Below, piece after piece: positions 1-9,701 of a stretch of 64,000 bases of DNA. The DNA comes from Anaerolineales bacterium UBA6055. Its GTDB lineage: Bacteria > Chloroflexota > Anaerolineae > Aggregatilineales > Phototrophicaceae. The stretch is from assembly GCA_002428985.1 (NCBI GenBank), contig DIYL01000015.1:62001-126000 (forward strand), read 5' to 3'. The notes under the pieces were generated by a model. The model did not search any database and was not told the DNA's origin. It was given only the letters and a program-made list of their open reading frames with translations. Positions within the stretch are counted from its first letter, which is position 1. Every line of letters starts with the position of its first letter. A program made the translations under genes and the position numbers.

Positions 1-920
1 TGACGTGTTAGTGTTGTGAAATCTGACCAGCGCAATTTAATTTTGACAGTCGTGCCATACAAACCGGACTTACGGGTTTGTCGTCCAACTCCATCAGACA
101 ACCAACGCAGTGTTTGCTTCAGTTTAACCTCATCCTTAACATCAGTTGAAAAGGTCGTTTCCTTACTAATTGATTTTGATTCACCAGATGTTTCGACAGG
201 ACGATAATCAATCCCATTAGCACGATTCCATAAATCGCGTCCCAGTTTACCAAACCGCGCTGATAATTCATCTTGTGACCAATTTGCGATATCACCTATC
301 TTATGTAAGCCAAGTTTTTCAAGGTTTTGAGCCGTCTTCGGTCCAACACCCCACAATTGGCGTATCGGGAGTGGAGCAAGAAATTGTTTTTCATCACCTA
401 CGGGTACAATCGTAATCGTATTAGGCGGTTTATCCTCATGCTGGCGTGCTTTACCAAGCGTATTTGCCGTCTTTGCCAGCAGTTTGCTGGTTGCACCACC
501 TAATGAACAAGGCAAGTCTAATTCTTGGTTGATACGAGACTGTAAATCTTGAGCAATTATATCGATTGACCCTGGCAAGATTGTCACATCCAAAAATGCT
601 TCATCTATCGAGAGAGGTTCTACATAAGGAGTAGTATCTCGTAAAATTGCCATGACAGCTTTCGACCGCTCCACATAAGCCCCCCGTGTTTGTCCAACAA
701 TAATCAAATCAGGGTACAGACGAACAGCCTGCGACATCGGCATTGCTGACCGAATACCGTATTGTCGTGCAGGATAAGATGCAGAAGCAACAACCCCACG
801 CTGATCAGGTTGCCCACCAACAGCAATAATTTTGCCTTTCAACTCAGGATTTAATTGTTCTTCGACAGCACAAAAGAACGCATCAAGATCAAGATGTAGT
901 ATTTTTCGTGTTTTTGCCAT
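1..920 (-). CDS. dinB: DNA polymerase IV (Y-family translesion polymerase), C-terminus cut by window edge
   Basis: Error-prone Y-family polymerase that extends primers past damaged template bases. The reading frame starts at the ATG complementary to 918-920 and runs off the left end, so about 306 residues are visible. The palm motif DLDAFFCAVE (residues 11-20) carries the first metal-binding Asp. SIDEAFLD (104-111) carries the second catalytic acidic pair. A thumb HhH segment with LWGVGPKTAQNLEKLGL follows, and the visible end reaches the little-finger domain. These are diagnostic for DinB rather than UmuC or a replicative polymerase. It is divergent from the downstream glgB. The 3' end and any beta-clamp-binding tail lie outside the window. 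Confidence 0.95.
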   Translation of the reverse strand, partial: MAKTRKILHLDLDAFFCAVEEQLNPELKGKIIAVGGQPDQRGVVASASYPARQYGIRSAMPMSQAVRLYPDLIIVGQTRGAYVERSKAVMAILRDTTPYVEPLSIDEAFLDVTILPGSIDIIAQDLQSRINQELDLPCSLGGATSKLLAKTANTLGKARQHEDKPPNTITIVPVGDEKQFLAPLPIRQLWGVGPKTAQNLEKLGLHKIGDIANWSQDELSARFGKLGRDLWNRANGIDYRPVETSGESKSISKETTFSTDVKDEVKLKQTLRWLSDGVGRQTRKSGLYGTTVKIKLRWSDFTTLTR

Positions 921-980
921 AGCTTACTTTCACAAAACGTTTGTTCGATTATCTCATATATACGGCTATTTTGTCTAATA

Positions 981-1008
981 TTACGATTTAAAGACAATCA
1001 GGTATAAT
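981..1008 (+). promoter_or_regulatory. Candidate sigma-70-type promoter for glgB
   Basis: A perfect TATAAT lies at 1003-1008, with a weak -35-like TTACGA at 981-986 (16 bp spacer). It is about 40 bases before the branching-enzyme ATG in the dinB/glgB divergent gap. The -35 is poor, so this rests mainly on the -10 and its position. Confidence 0.4.
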
Positions 1009-1048
1009 ACTTGACATATAAGATTCAATCGAAATGTAAGGACGCTGT

Positions 1049-3238
1049 ATGGCACAAAATATATCACAAGAAGGTATCCAAGCGTTGGTTAAGGGTGAAA
1101 ATGGTGCCCCACAACTAATTCTTGGGCGACATATGGACGACAACGTTGTCATAATTCGTACATTCCGTCCATGGGCAGACACTATCCACATCATCAATGA
1201 TGAAACCAAAGACAAGGTAAAAATGGATAAGGTAGATCAAGAGGGCTTATTTGAAGCGAAGTTGGACAAGAATTGGGCTACTGTACCTTATCATTTTGAA
1301 ACCAAGACGTTTGACAAAACAAAAGAATCCTTCGCCGACCCATACATCTTTGATCCATATTTATCAGACTTCGACATTTACTTATTTGGCGAAGGTCGCC
1401 ATCAAGAAATCTATGAAAAACTAGGCGCACATAAACGTGAAATCGATGGTGTAACCGGAGTCAATTTCGCAGTATGGGCACCCAATTGTTATAAAGTCGC
1501 TGTTGTAGGAGATTTCAATCGTTGGGATACACGCACCCATGCGATGGTAAGTCGTGGTGCATCAGGCATTTGGGAGATATTTATTCCGAAGATTGATATA
1601 GGCACAGCCTACAAATATGAAATTCGCTCCCATAATCGCGGGTATCGTGCTGAAAAGACCGACCCCTATGGATTTTATTCAGAAGTTCGCCCCAATACAG
1701 CATCCATCGTTTATGACATCGGCCAATATCAATGGCAAGATGACAAATGGATGGAACAAAGAGCCCAAGCTGAACCACTAGAACAACCCATGAACATGTA
1801 TGAGTTACATTTAGGATCATGGAAACGCAATGCGGAAGGTGAATATCTCACCTATCGTGAACTTGCTACCGACCTCATTCCATATCTAGTTGATATGGGA
1901 TATACACACATCGAGTTATTACCTGTAACTGAACATCCTCTCGATGCATCGTGGGGGTATCAGGTCATCGGCTACTATGCACCGACAAGCCGATTCGGTA
2001 CACCTGATGATTTCATGTATTTTGTTGACCAATGCCATCAAAATAATATCGGTGTCATTCTAGATTGGGTACCAGCGCATTTTCCTAAAGATGGACATGG
2101 GCTTAATTATTTTGACGGTACACATCTGTATAGCCATGAAGATCCCCGTAAAGGCGAACAGCTTGATTGGGGAACCATGATCTTCAACTATGGGCGTAAT
2201 GAGGTTCGTAATTTCTTAGTCGCTAATGCACTATTTTGGCTGAAAAAATATCACCTTGATGGTCTACGGGTAGATGCGGTCTCGTCAATGATTTATCTAG
2301 ATTTTTCACGAGAAGAAGGTCAGTGGATCGCAAACAAATATGGTGGCAACGAAAACTTAGAAGCTCTCGCGTTTCTGCGTGAATTTAATGAAGTTGTCCA
2401 TCAAGAAGCACCGGGGGCTGTCACAATTGCAGAGGAATCAACATCTTGGCCCATGGTCTCACGTCCCACATATGTAGGTGGTTTGGGTTTCACACTTAAG
2501 TGGAATATGGGATGGATGCATGATACTTTGAAGTACATGCAAAAAGACCCCGTCCATCGCCGTTTCCATCACAATCAAATAACTTTCGCTCTACTATATG
2601 CATTCTCCGAGAATTTTGTCCTATCGCTCTCACATGATGAAGTCGTTCATGGGAAAGGCTCACTGATGGGAAAGATGCCCGGTGATTACTGGCAACAATT
2701 CGCTCAGCTTCGCCTATTAATGGGCTATCAATATACACAAGTTGGTAAAATTCTAAACTTTATGGGGGCAGAATTGGGACAGTTTTCAGAATGGAGTGAG
2801 GAACGTAGTTTAGATTGGCATCTACTAGAATACGAAAAACATAGACAACTAAAAGATTGGGTTAAAGACCTTAATCACTTCTACAAATCACAACCAGCGC
2901 TTTATGAAGTAGATTTTGATAGTGAAGGTTTCCAATGGATAGAAGCTAATGATGCCGATGCCAGTACCTACAGCTACATTCGTTATGCAAAAGACAAATC
3001 TGATTATCTGATTATGATCTTAAACTTCACCCCTGTTGTCCGTGAGCACTATCAACTCGGTGTTCCAGAAGCAGGTTTCTATAAAGAAATGCTTAACAGT
3101 GATGCTAGCATCTATGGCGGAGGTAATGTTGGGAATGAAGGAGGTGTCCAAGCGAATGAATTAGCCAAGCATGGATTGCCGTATAGCGTCAATTTGACAG
3201 TGCCACCATTCGGCATTCTGGTTCTGAAAAAACAATAA
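1049..3238 (+). CDS. glgB: 1,4-alpha-glucan branching enzyme
   Basis: Cytoplasmic GH13 enzyme that cuts alpha-1,4-glucan chains and re-attaches them through alpha-1,6 links in glycogen synthesis. The 729-residue length fits the long GlgB class with an N-terminal extension. A CBM48 domain occupies about 130-230 (NFAVWAPNCYKVAVVGDFN). The TIM barrel follows: DWVPAHFPKD near 340, nucleophile Asp409 in LRVDAV, acid/base Glu462 in AEEST, and the conserved LSHDEVVHGKGS loop. A C-terminal beta domain ends the protein. The ATG is preceded by TAAGGA. No other glg gene is in view, so the rest of glycogen metabolism must be elsewhere. A hairpin follows the stop codon. Confidence 0.97.
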   Translation: MAQNISQEGIQALVKGENGAPQLILGRHMDDNVVIIRTFRPWADTIHIINDETKDKVKMDKVDQEGLFEAKLDKNWATVPYHFETKTFDKTKESFADPYIFDPYLSDFDIYLFGEGRHQEIYEKLGAHKREIDGVTGVNFAVWAPNCYKVAVVGDFNRWDTRTHAMVSRGASGIWEIFIPKIDIGTAYKYEIRSHNRGYRAEKTDPYGFYSEVRPNTASIVYDIGQYQWQDDKWMEQRAQAEPLEQPMNMYELHLGSWKRNAEGEYLTYRELATDLIPYLVDMGYTHIELLPVTEHPLDASWGYQVIGYYAPTSRFGTPDDFMYFVDQCHQNNIGVILDWVPAHFPKDGHGLNYFDGTHLYSHEDPRKGEQLDWGTMIFNYGRNEVRNFLVANALFWLKKYHLDGLRVDAVSSMIYLDFSREEGQWIANKYGGNENLEALAFLREFNEVVHQEAPGAVTIAEESTSWPMVSRPTYVGGLGFTLKWNMGWMHDTLKYMQKDPVHRRFHHNQITFALLYAFSENFVLSLSHDEVVHGKGSLMGKMPGDYWQQFAQLRLLMGYQYTQVGKILNFMGAELGQFSEWSEERSLDWHLLEYEKHRQLKDWVKDLNHFYKSQPALYEVDFDSEGFQWIEANDADASTYSYIRYAKDKSDYLIMILNFTPVVREHYQLGVPEAGFYKEMLNSDASIYGGGNVGNEGGVQANELAKHGLPYSVNLTVPPFGILVLKKQ

Positions 3239-3249
3239 TCTGTTCCAAC

Positions 3250-3275
3250 GGGCAGTCCGTAAAATGTGACTGCCC
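3250..3275. terminator. Hairpin between convergent glgB and MFS transporter genes
   Basis: A perfect 8-bp inverted repeat (GGGCAGTC at 3250-3257, GACTGCCC at 3268-3275) with a 10-base loop sits between two converging genes, the right place for a bidirectional terminator. The T-tract after it on the plus strand is weak (CTCATTTTG), so intrinsic termination is inferred. Confidence 0.55.
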
Positions 3276-3287
3276 TACTCATTTTGA

Positions 3288-4571
3288 TCACACCACAGTT
3301 GGTTTCTTTTTACGTGGTTCAGGTGCAAGCAAACTCAGGATTATTGCTAATCCACACAGGAATGCGCCCATCCACAACGCAAAAGCATAACCTCCAGCAT
3401 AATCGAAACTTAGACCAAAAATTGCTGGGCCAATCGCACTACCAATCACCCCTGCTGTAAACACAAAGCCTCGGATAGAGCCTTGATATTGACGACCAAA
3501 CAAGTTTGCCCAGACAGCACCATCAAATACCCCACCAACGCCCATCACAAGACCGAATGAAATCGCATAGACAATCAATAGCCATGTTTCTGTCATATAG
3601 ATGCCAAGAATATTTGCAACTAGCATTGCAGCCATTTGGATAGCAACAATATACTTTGGTTTAAATGTGTCCACTAGATAACCAAATAGAAGCGCCGACC
3701 CTGCTGAGAATAATGCCATCAGCGCATATGTTTCAGTCGCTGTCTGCGCACTATGATTGAGTTCAGCGAAGATTGAAATTTGATGCAAAATCAATCCCGT
3801 CCCCCATGCTGACGGCATAATCTTAGCAAACATAAAAATCCATAGCATAGGCGTACGCATCGCTTCAGATAATGTCCAAGATTCTTCATCAAATTCAACG
3901 GTATTTTCTTCATTTTTCTTTTTCTTGACTTGCATATTATCTGGTAACAACCCATATTCTTCAGGGCGATTACGCATCAAGAAGCCGAATAACGGAATAA
4001 CGACAATACCCACACCAATCCCAAGTAAGATAAAGACCTGTCGCCAATCCATCGTCTCCAACAAAATCCGCAACACATTGACATACACGCCTTGAAACAA
4101 AGCAAATATCAGCGATAAAAACGCCATCATTCGTCCACGCTTGAGCATAAACCAATTTGCAATTGCTGTTGAACTCACTAAAGACAATGAGCCCTGTCCT
4201 AAGCCGCGTATCCCGATAAATGCCAGCAACAGGGTGAAGGGTCCTGTAATCAACGAACAAAGCGTTAAGACCAAGCCGAAAAGCATACCAATAATAACGC
4301 CCATACGGCGATTCCCGAGTAGATCTAACTTGCGCCCGACCCATGTCAATGTCAATGATGCAATGAATGTTCCCGCACCATATAAACTACTAACGGTTGT
4401 ACGGTCTAATCCAAAATCCTCAATGAAAAAATCAAAAAACAATGAGACGGAAAAGCTCTGTCCCGGCGATGTTGCTATAGAGCCAACGAGGGCCACAAAC
4501 CAGACAACCCAACCATAAAAAATTGGGCTACGGTTAACTAAGTTAGATGGCGCTTTTACATTGATAGCCAT
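3288..4571 (-). CDS. Major facilitator superfamily transporter
   Basis: Predicted 427-residue inner-membrane secondary transporter with about 12 hydrophobic segments. It has the MFS loop 2-3 signature (WVGRKLDLLGNRR), a central charged cytoplasmic linker rich in Lys and Glu (KKKKNEENTVEFDEE), and a similar loop in the second half. The overall look is of the monocarboxylate/oxalate-formate (OFA/MCT) branch, but the substrate cannot be read from sequence. AAGGA lies a suitable distance before the ATG. It is 11 bases downstream of purU on the same strand, so the two are probably co-transcribed. A role in moving formate or another small organic acid would fit that neighbour, but this is inference. 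Confidence 0.85.
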   Translation of the reverse strand: MAINVKAPSNLVNRSPIFYGWVVWFVALVGSIATSPGQSFSVSLFFDFFIEDFGLDRTTVSSLYGAGTFIASLTLTWVGRKLDLLGNRRMGVIIGMLFGLVLTLCSLITGPFTLLLAFIGIRGLGQGSLSLVSSTAIANWFMLKRGRMMAFLSLIFALFQGVYVNVLRILLETMDWRQVFILLGIGVGIVVIPLFGFLMRNRPEEYGLLPDNMQVKKKKNEENTVEFDEESWTLSEAMRTPMLWIFMFAKIMPSAWGTGLILHQISIFAELNHSAQTATETYALMALFSAGSALLFGYLVDTFKPKYIVAIQMAAMLVANILGIYMTETWLLIVYAISFGLVMGVGGVFDGAVWANLFGRQYQGSIRGFVFTAGVIGSAIGPAIFGLSFDYAGGYAFALWMGAFLCGLAIILSLLAPEPRKKKPTVV

Positions 4572-4582
4572 ATGAATCCTTA

Positions 4583-5437
4583 TTAATGAAATACGACAGT
4601 CTTGTTGTTATAAACCAAAATACGATTTTGAAGGTGGTACCAGATGGCACGAGATAAAACTGACTTTTCAAGATCTTTACCCTTGCGTACCATATCTTTA
4701 ACAGAATCCTGATGGGTCACACGCGTCACATCTTGTTCAATAATCGGGCCTGCATCGAGTTCAGCAGTTACGTAGTGGCTAGTTGCGCCAATAATCTTTA
4801 CGCCGCGTGCATACGCTTGATGATATGGTCGTGCACCGACAAATGCTGGCAAAAAAGAATGATGAATGTTGATGATATTTTGCGGATAATGACTGACAAA
4901 ATCATCAGTGATAATCTGCATATATCGTGCAAGCACAATAAAATCAACATTGTAGTTTTCCAGTAATTCCCGTTGCGCTTGTTCTTGTTGAGCTTTAGTT
5001 TCTTTTGTAATTTGAAAAATATGATAAGGAATGTTAAATTGCTCTGCTACAGATTGTAAATTCGGATGATTACTAATAATCAACGGGATCTCGACGTTAA
5101 ATTCACCCGATTGCCAGCGTGATAAAATGTCATACAAACAATGCGACTGTTTGGATACAAAAATAGCCATACGCGGTGTTTTATCACTAAAATGCAGTTG
5201 CCAACGCATCTCAAATGAATCGGCAAGTGGCTGAAATGCCCCTTCAATATCTTGTCGCCATATTTTAAAATTTGCCAAATCCCATTCGACCCGCATGAAA
5301 AAGATGTTATCTTCCACATCTACATATTGGTCAAGATGAAGAATATTCCCTTCATGTTTAAAGATAAAATCTGTAATTGAAGCAACCAGCCCGCGTTTAT
5401 CGGGGCAAGAAATGAGTAATGTCGCTGAATCCGCCAT
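4583..5437 (-). CDS. purU: Formyltetrahydrofolate deformylase
   Basis: Hydrolyses 10-formyl-tetrahydrofolate to formate and tetrahydrofolate, balancing one-carbon pools and supplying formate. The 284-residue protein has an N-terminal ACT regulatory domain (about 1-80, beginning TLLISCPDKRGLVASITDFI) and a formyltransferase-like catalytic domain. The latter carries the family signature IHHSFLPAFVGARPYHQAY, and Asp in ELDAGPIIEQD completes the Asn-His-Asp active site. The length matches PurU and excludes PurN, which lacks the ACT domain. It is divergent from fhs, which runs the opposite chemical direction, so the two genes together set formyl-THF levels. Confidence 0.96.
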   Translation of the reverse strand: MADSATLLISCPDKRGLVASITDFIFKHEGNILHLDQYVDVEDNIFFMRVEWDLANFKIWRQDIEGAFQPLADSFEMRWQLHFSDKTPRMAIFVSKQSHCLYDILSRWQSGEFNVEIPLIISNHPNLQSVAEQFNIPYHIFQITKETKAQQEQAQRELLENYNVDFIVLARYMQIITDDFVSHYPQNIINIHHSFLPAFVGARPYHQAYARGVKIIGATSHYVTAELDAGPIIEQDVTRVTHQDSVKDMVRKGKDLEKSVLSRAIWYHLQNRILVYNNKTVVFH

Positions 5438-5614
5438 GTTCCCCCTAAGTTATGTTGAGTTAAGCCACTAGTAATCATAAGACCGTAAAGCACATATTAC
5501 AATCAAAAATATGACAAATGGCGTAGAATCTCTATATCTCTATTCAAGCATTGCTTAGCCAATACCAGTATCATAAGGGAAAACTTTATTAACTTGCATA
5601 AAGGACATAATAGA

Positions 5615-7318
5615 ATGCCCATCCCTTCTGATCTTGAAATTGCTCAAAATGCGAACCTTGTCCACATTAATCAGATAGCCGAACAAATGGGGCTTGATCC
5701 AGACACTGACCTTGAACACTATGGCAAATATGTTGCCAAAATCAACCTAGAGGTGCTCGACAAACTACAATCGCGACCTGATGCCAAATATATTGATATC
5801 ACGGCTATAACCCCGACACCACTCGGTGAAGGAAAATCAACAACACTTGTCGGGCTTGGTCAGGCAATGAAGCACATTGGCAAAAACGCAATCATTACAG
5901 CGCGTCAGCCATCACAAGGTCCGACATTCGGTATCAAGGGTGGTGCAGCTGGTGGTGGATACAGTCAAATTGTACCTATGGAAAATTTCAATCTACATTT
6001 AACAGGTGATATTCACGCCATTAGCGCAGCACATAATTTAATCTCTGCCATGCTTGATGCCCACATCTACCACGGGAATGAATTAAACATCGACATCCAT
6101 AACATCCCATGGAGACGTGTCGTTGATTTGAATGATCGCGCCCTACGTAATACAATCATTGGTCTCGGCAAACGTTTTGATGGAATTCCAAGAGAAACTG
6201 GGTTTGATATTACCGTTGCATCAGAAATTATGGCGATTCTAGCATTAACAACATCATTGAAAGATATGCGCGAACGGATTGGTAAAATGGTCGTTGCTTA
6301 CGACAAGAACAAAAATCCAATCACTGCAGAAGACCTTAAAGCCGCCGGTGCAGCAACTGTTTTGATGAAAGAAGCTATCAAACCGAATCTCATGCAAACC
6401 CTCGAAAATACACCTGCCCTCATCCATGCAGGACCATTTGCCAACATCGCACACGGTAATTCTTCAATTATCGCCGACCTCATCGCTATGAAAACAAGTG
6501 ATTATGTCATGACGGAATCAGGATTTGGTGCAGATATCGGCGCAGAAAAATTCTTTAATATTAAATCGCGTATATCGGGTCTAAAGCCAAATGCAGTGGT
6601 TCTTGTCACAACAATTCGTGCTTTGAAAGCTCATACTGATAAATATAAAATTATTCCAGGCAAGCCGATTGATCCAGCACTTACGGAAGAAAATGTTGCT
6701 GATGTTGAAGCTGGCGCGGTCAATATGATTCGCCACCTCGAGAACTTAAGAAAATTCGGAGTAAATCCTGTTGTAGCGATTAATGTCTTTGAACAAGACA
6801 CAGATAAAGAAATTGCAACCGTCAGAGAAATTGCAGAAGCAGCCGGAGCAATGGGTGTTGCTGTCGCACGTCACTGGTCAGACGGAGGCAAAGGCGCAAC
6901 AGAACTAGCTGAGATGGTCGTGAGTGCCTGTGATAGTCCAAATGACTTTAAATTATTGTATCCTGATGATATGTCGATCAAAGATAAAATCGAGACAATT
7001 GCACGTGAAATCTATCGAGCCGACGGTGTTATTTACGAACCAATTGCCAATCGTAAAATCCGCCAATATGAAGAACAGGGATTACGTGAATTACCGATTT
7101 GCATGGCAAAAACCCACCTCAGTTTCAGCGACAACCCAAAACTCAAAGGGGCGCCGGATGGGTTTAACATCACGATTACAGATATTCGGGCATCAGCAGG
7201 TGCAGGGTTCATCTATCCATTATGTGGTACTGTTCGTACAATGCCGGGATTAGGTCGAACACCAGCAGCTATGAATGTAGACATAGATGAAAATGGAAAA
7301 GTCGTCGGACTATTCTAG
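5615..7318 (+). CDS. fhs: Formate--tetrahydrofolate ligase
   Basis: ATP-dependent synthesis of 10-formyl-THF from formate and THF. The P-loop TPTPLGEGKSTTLVGLGQAM and the region around TARQPSQGPTFGIKGGAAGG are highly characteristic, and the 567-residue length is close to the usual 550-560. I chose the ATG at 5615 because AAAGGA lies about 9 bases before it; an upstream TTG at 5594 is in frame but has no such support. It is divergent from purU. The 3' end overlaps the convergent histidine-kinase gene by 9 bases. In an aerobic heterotroph this would feed purine and fMet-tRNA synthesis; a Wood-Ljungdahl role cannot be inferred here. Confidence 0.97.
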   Translation: MPIPSDLEIAQNANLVHINQIAEQMGLDPDTDLEHYGKYVAKINLEVLDKLQSRPDAKYIDITAITPTPLGEGKSTTLVGLGQAMKHIGKNAIITARQPSQGPTFGIKGGAAGGGYSQIVPMENFNLHLTGDIHAISAAHNLISAMLDAHIYHGNELNIDIHNIPWRRVVDLNDRALRNTIIGLGKRFDGIPRETGFDITVASEIMAILALTTSLKDMRERIGKMVVAYDKNKNPITAEDLKAAGAATVLMKEAIKPNLMQTLENTPALIHAGPFANIAHGNSSIIADLIAMKTSDYVMTESGFGADIGAEKFFNIKSRISGLKPNAVVLVTTIRALKAHTDKYKIIPGKPIDPALTEENVADVEAGAVNMIRHLENLRKFGVNPVVAINVFEQDTDKEIATVREIAEAAGAMGVAVARHWSDGGKGATELAEMVVSACDSPNDFKLLYPDDMSIKDKIETIAREIYRADGVIYEPIANRKIRQYEEQGLRELPICMAKTHLSFSDNPKLKGAPDGFNITITDIRASAGAGFIYPLCGTVRTMPGLGRTPAAMNVDIDENGKVVGLF

Positions 7319-9550
7319 AATTTCATCAGGTTGTAATGGGAGTTGAATAGATATGACGGTACCTTGATTCACTTTTGAGCGTACGTCAATCTGTCCTCCC
7401 ATAGCCTTTACAGCACTTTGAACAATCGCTAGACCAATACCTGTCCCGCGAATATTACCCACGTTGCTACCACGATAAAAGGTATCAAACAGCCTTGCAC
7501 TGTCAACTTCAGGAATTCCTATCCCTTTATCACGCACAGTAATTCGTATCGCATTACCACATGAAATTTCAATCAAAATAGGATGCCCTTCTGGCGAGTA
7601 TTTACATGCATTCTCTAGTAGATTATCAATAATGTACGTAATCAATCTGTCATCTGTAACAACATAATGGCATTGTTCTGATATTTTGACTCGTATTGGA
7701 TGGCGATTGCTATCACGTATTCTGACTTCATCAATATGTTGTCTAGCTAACTCATTCAAATTCTGAGCACTATAGTTAGGTTTAAATCCTTCATCTGCTT
7801 CGCGTCCAATAATTACAATATCTTCGATCAATTTATTCAGGTATGTTACTTCACGAATAATCTTATCTAAATGCGCATGTATTGCTTCAGTAGATAGCCG
7901 ATCATAGTATGTGGACACAATATCACTAGATGATAGAATCGTCGTTAATGGTGTTCGGAACTCATGTGAAGCCATCGTCACAAATCTTGTTTTTAGCTCA
8001 CTTAATTCCTGAGATTTATCTAAAGCATCTCGCAAAACTCGTTCAGCTTCTACATGTTGTGTCACATCGCGAATATTGCAGACAACACCACTCTCGCGCC
8101 CCTCAAGAATTGGGGCAATAGAAATTTCGACTGGAATTTCTTTATCATAAGATCGGTTATACAGCATTACAGATATGTCATTCTCTAATCCATCTTCTAA
8201 TGTCTGTTTTACGGCATCTTGAAATATCTCACGGTCTTTAGGTAGCAGGAATTTTGATAAGTGAGCATGATGGACTTCGGGATAAGATAAACCGACCATA
8301 GACACCCATGCCAGATTCCCTTGTTTGATAACACCGTCTCGATCTAACAAGACAATCGCATCAGGACTACTACGAATGATTGTTTCTAGCTGTTCTTTTG
8401 TTTGTTGCAACTCAAGTGTACGCTCTGCAACACGGGTTTGTAGCTGAATAGCATACTGACGCAATTCATCATATAGTAGAACATTCTCCAGTATTGGCGC
8501 AATACGTTCAGCGAATGCCACCATTAGGCGTTGATCTCTTTCATTAAATGCATCAACCACAGTTGCCTGAAAATCTAGAACGCCAAGAATCCCCTGTGCA
8601 CCCTTAAGTGGAACGACCAATTCAGATAAACTACGAGCATCACCCGCTACATAATCTAGAGATTGACGCACATCCGCCTCATAAACCACATGTTGATCCC
8701 GTATAGCTTTGGGGACAAGCCCATGTCCGTTGAGTAAAATACGATGCGTTGCCATTGCCATCTCAGGCCCAGCACGTCTAACACGTACAATTTCTTTTTG
8801 CTCTTGATTTACAACCAGCAAACCACAATCAGCATAATTAAATGTACGTACAACAACTTCAGTAATTTGTGAAGCAAAATCAGATAGGCTATCAGCACGA
8901 AAGAGTACCGATGTTGCGTGATATAAAGTTGCGAGTTCATCAGTACTCTGGCTAATCGTTGTAATCAAACGTGTATTCTGTATAGCAGCGCTAGCGATAT
9001 TTACAAACGGTTGTAATTGTGTGACAAGATTCTCATCAAACACATCTGGTTGCTGGTGTCCAAACAGTAAATATCCAATTACCTCACCAGAATACAGAAT
9101 AGGAATAGCTAAAGTAGAGCGCATGTCAACATCAGTGAAAATTGATACACCCATTCGTGGAATGGTATCATCCCAAATTAGGAATTTATCTCCTAAAGGG
9201 ATAATAGATCCTAAATTCAAATGTTGCCCAACTTCAAAATCACAATCAATTAGGGGGTGTATGTATTGTATTTGTGACATTCCGTTATCATGTGTCAAGC
9301 CAATGGCAACATCAAATGAAATTAACTCAGTAATATATCCAAACAACATCTCAAACAAAGTATCTACTTCATAGGGATGTTCTAACATAGCGATGGCTGA
9401 GCCTAAAGTCTGTATGTACAAGTCCGACGAAGTATTATTGGGTTGGTCTTGCGCATAAAGATAAAGCTCATCTAATAGGGCTTCGACTGGTTTATTATTT
9501 TGTTGTGCTAATTCATTAAGTTGATTATAGATTTCAGATAAGTTACCCAT
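7310..9550 (-). CDS. GAF/PAS-domain sensor histidine kinase
   Basis: Predicted soluble multi-domain sensor kinase with no clear membrane segment. Reading from the N-terminus there are two GAF-like domains, a coiled linker (VAERTLELQQTKEQLE), a PAS domain (IIRSSPDAIVLLDRDGVIKQGN), a HisKA domain with the H-box ASHEFRTPL, and a HATPase_c domain. The last shows the N-box NLLENACKYSP, the G1 box DKGIGIP and the G2 box GTGIGLAIVQ. All catalytic boxes are intact, so it should be active. No response regulator is adjacent, so it is an orphan. The GAF ligand is unknown; tetrapyrrole or small-molecule sensing is possible. The start is uncertain: the frame extends to a GTG at 9649 (33 more residues), but the ATG at 9550 follows GGTGGGG. 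Confidence 0.9.
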   Translation of the reverse strand: MGNLSEIYNQLNELAQQNNKPVEALLDELYLYAQDQPNNTSSDLYIQTLGSAIAMLEHPYEVDTLFEMLFGYITELISFDVAIGLTHDNGMSQIQYIHPLIDCDFEVGQHLNLGSIIPLGDKFLIWDDTIPRMGVSIFTDVDMRSTLAIPILYSGEVIGYLLFGHQQPDVFDENLVTQLQPFVNIASAAIQNTRLITTISQSTDELATLYHATSVLFRADSLSDFASQITEVVVRTFNYADCGLLVVNQEQKEIVRVRRAGPEMAMATHRILLNGHGLVPKAIRDQHVVYEADVRQSLDYVAGDARSLSELVVPLKGAQGILGVLDFQATVVDAFNERDQRLMVAFAERIAPILENVLLYDELRQYAIQLQTRVAERTLELQQTKEQLETIIRSSPDAIVLLDRDGVIKQGNLAWVSMVGLSYPEVHHAHLSKFLLPKDREIFQDAVKQTLEDGLENDISVMLYNRSYDKEIPVEISIAPILEGRESGVVCNIRDVTQHVEAERVLRDALDKSQELSELKTRFVTMASHEFRTPLTTILSSSDIVSTYYDRLSTEAIHAHLDKIIREVTYLNKLIEDIVIIGREADEGFKPNYSAQNLNELARQHIDEVRIRDSNRHPIRVKISEQCHYVVTDDRLITYIIDNLLENACKYSPEGHPILIEISCGNAIRITVRDKGIGIPEVDSARLFDTFYRGSNVGNIRGTGIGLAIVQSAVKAMGGQIDVRSKVNQGTVISIQLPLQPDEILE

Positions 9551-9701
9551 ATACCCCACCGATGTAATAGATCTGCCATTGTTACAATAGGATTTATTAT
9601 AAGTATCGCACAAAATAATCTGATTCTGCAAAAGCGTTTGCGACTCCACTATAATCGTATGATATTTACATCTGATTCATATAATCCAGAAGGGATTTGA
9701 G

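Noticed and set aside
9680..9685. TATAAT before pyrB as its promoter
   Set aside because: Transcription would start about 10 bases before the ATG, cutting into the ribosome site, and there is no matching -35.
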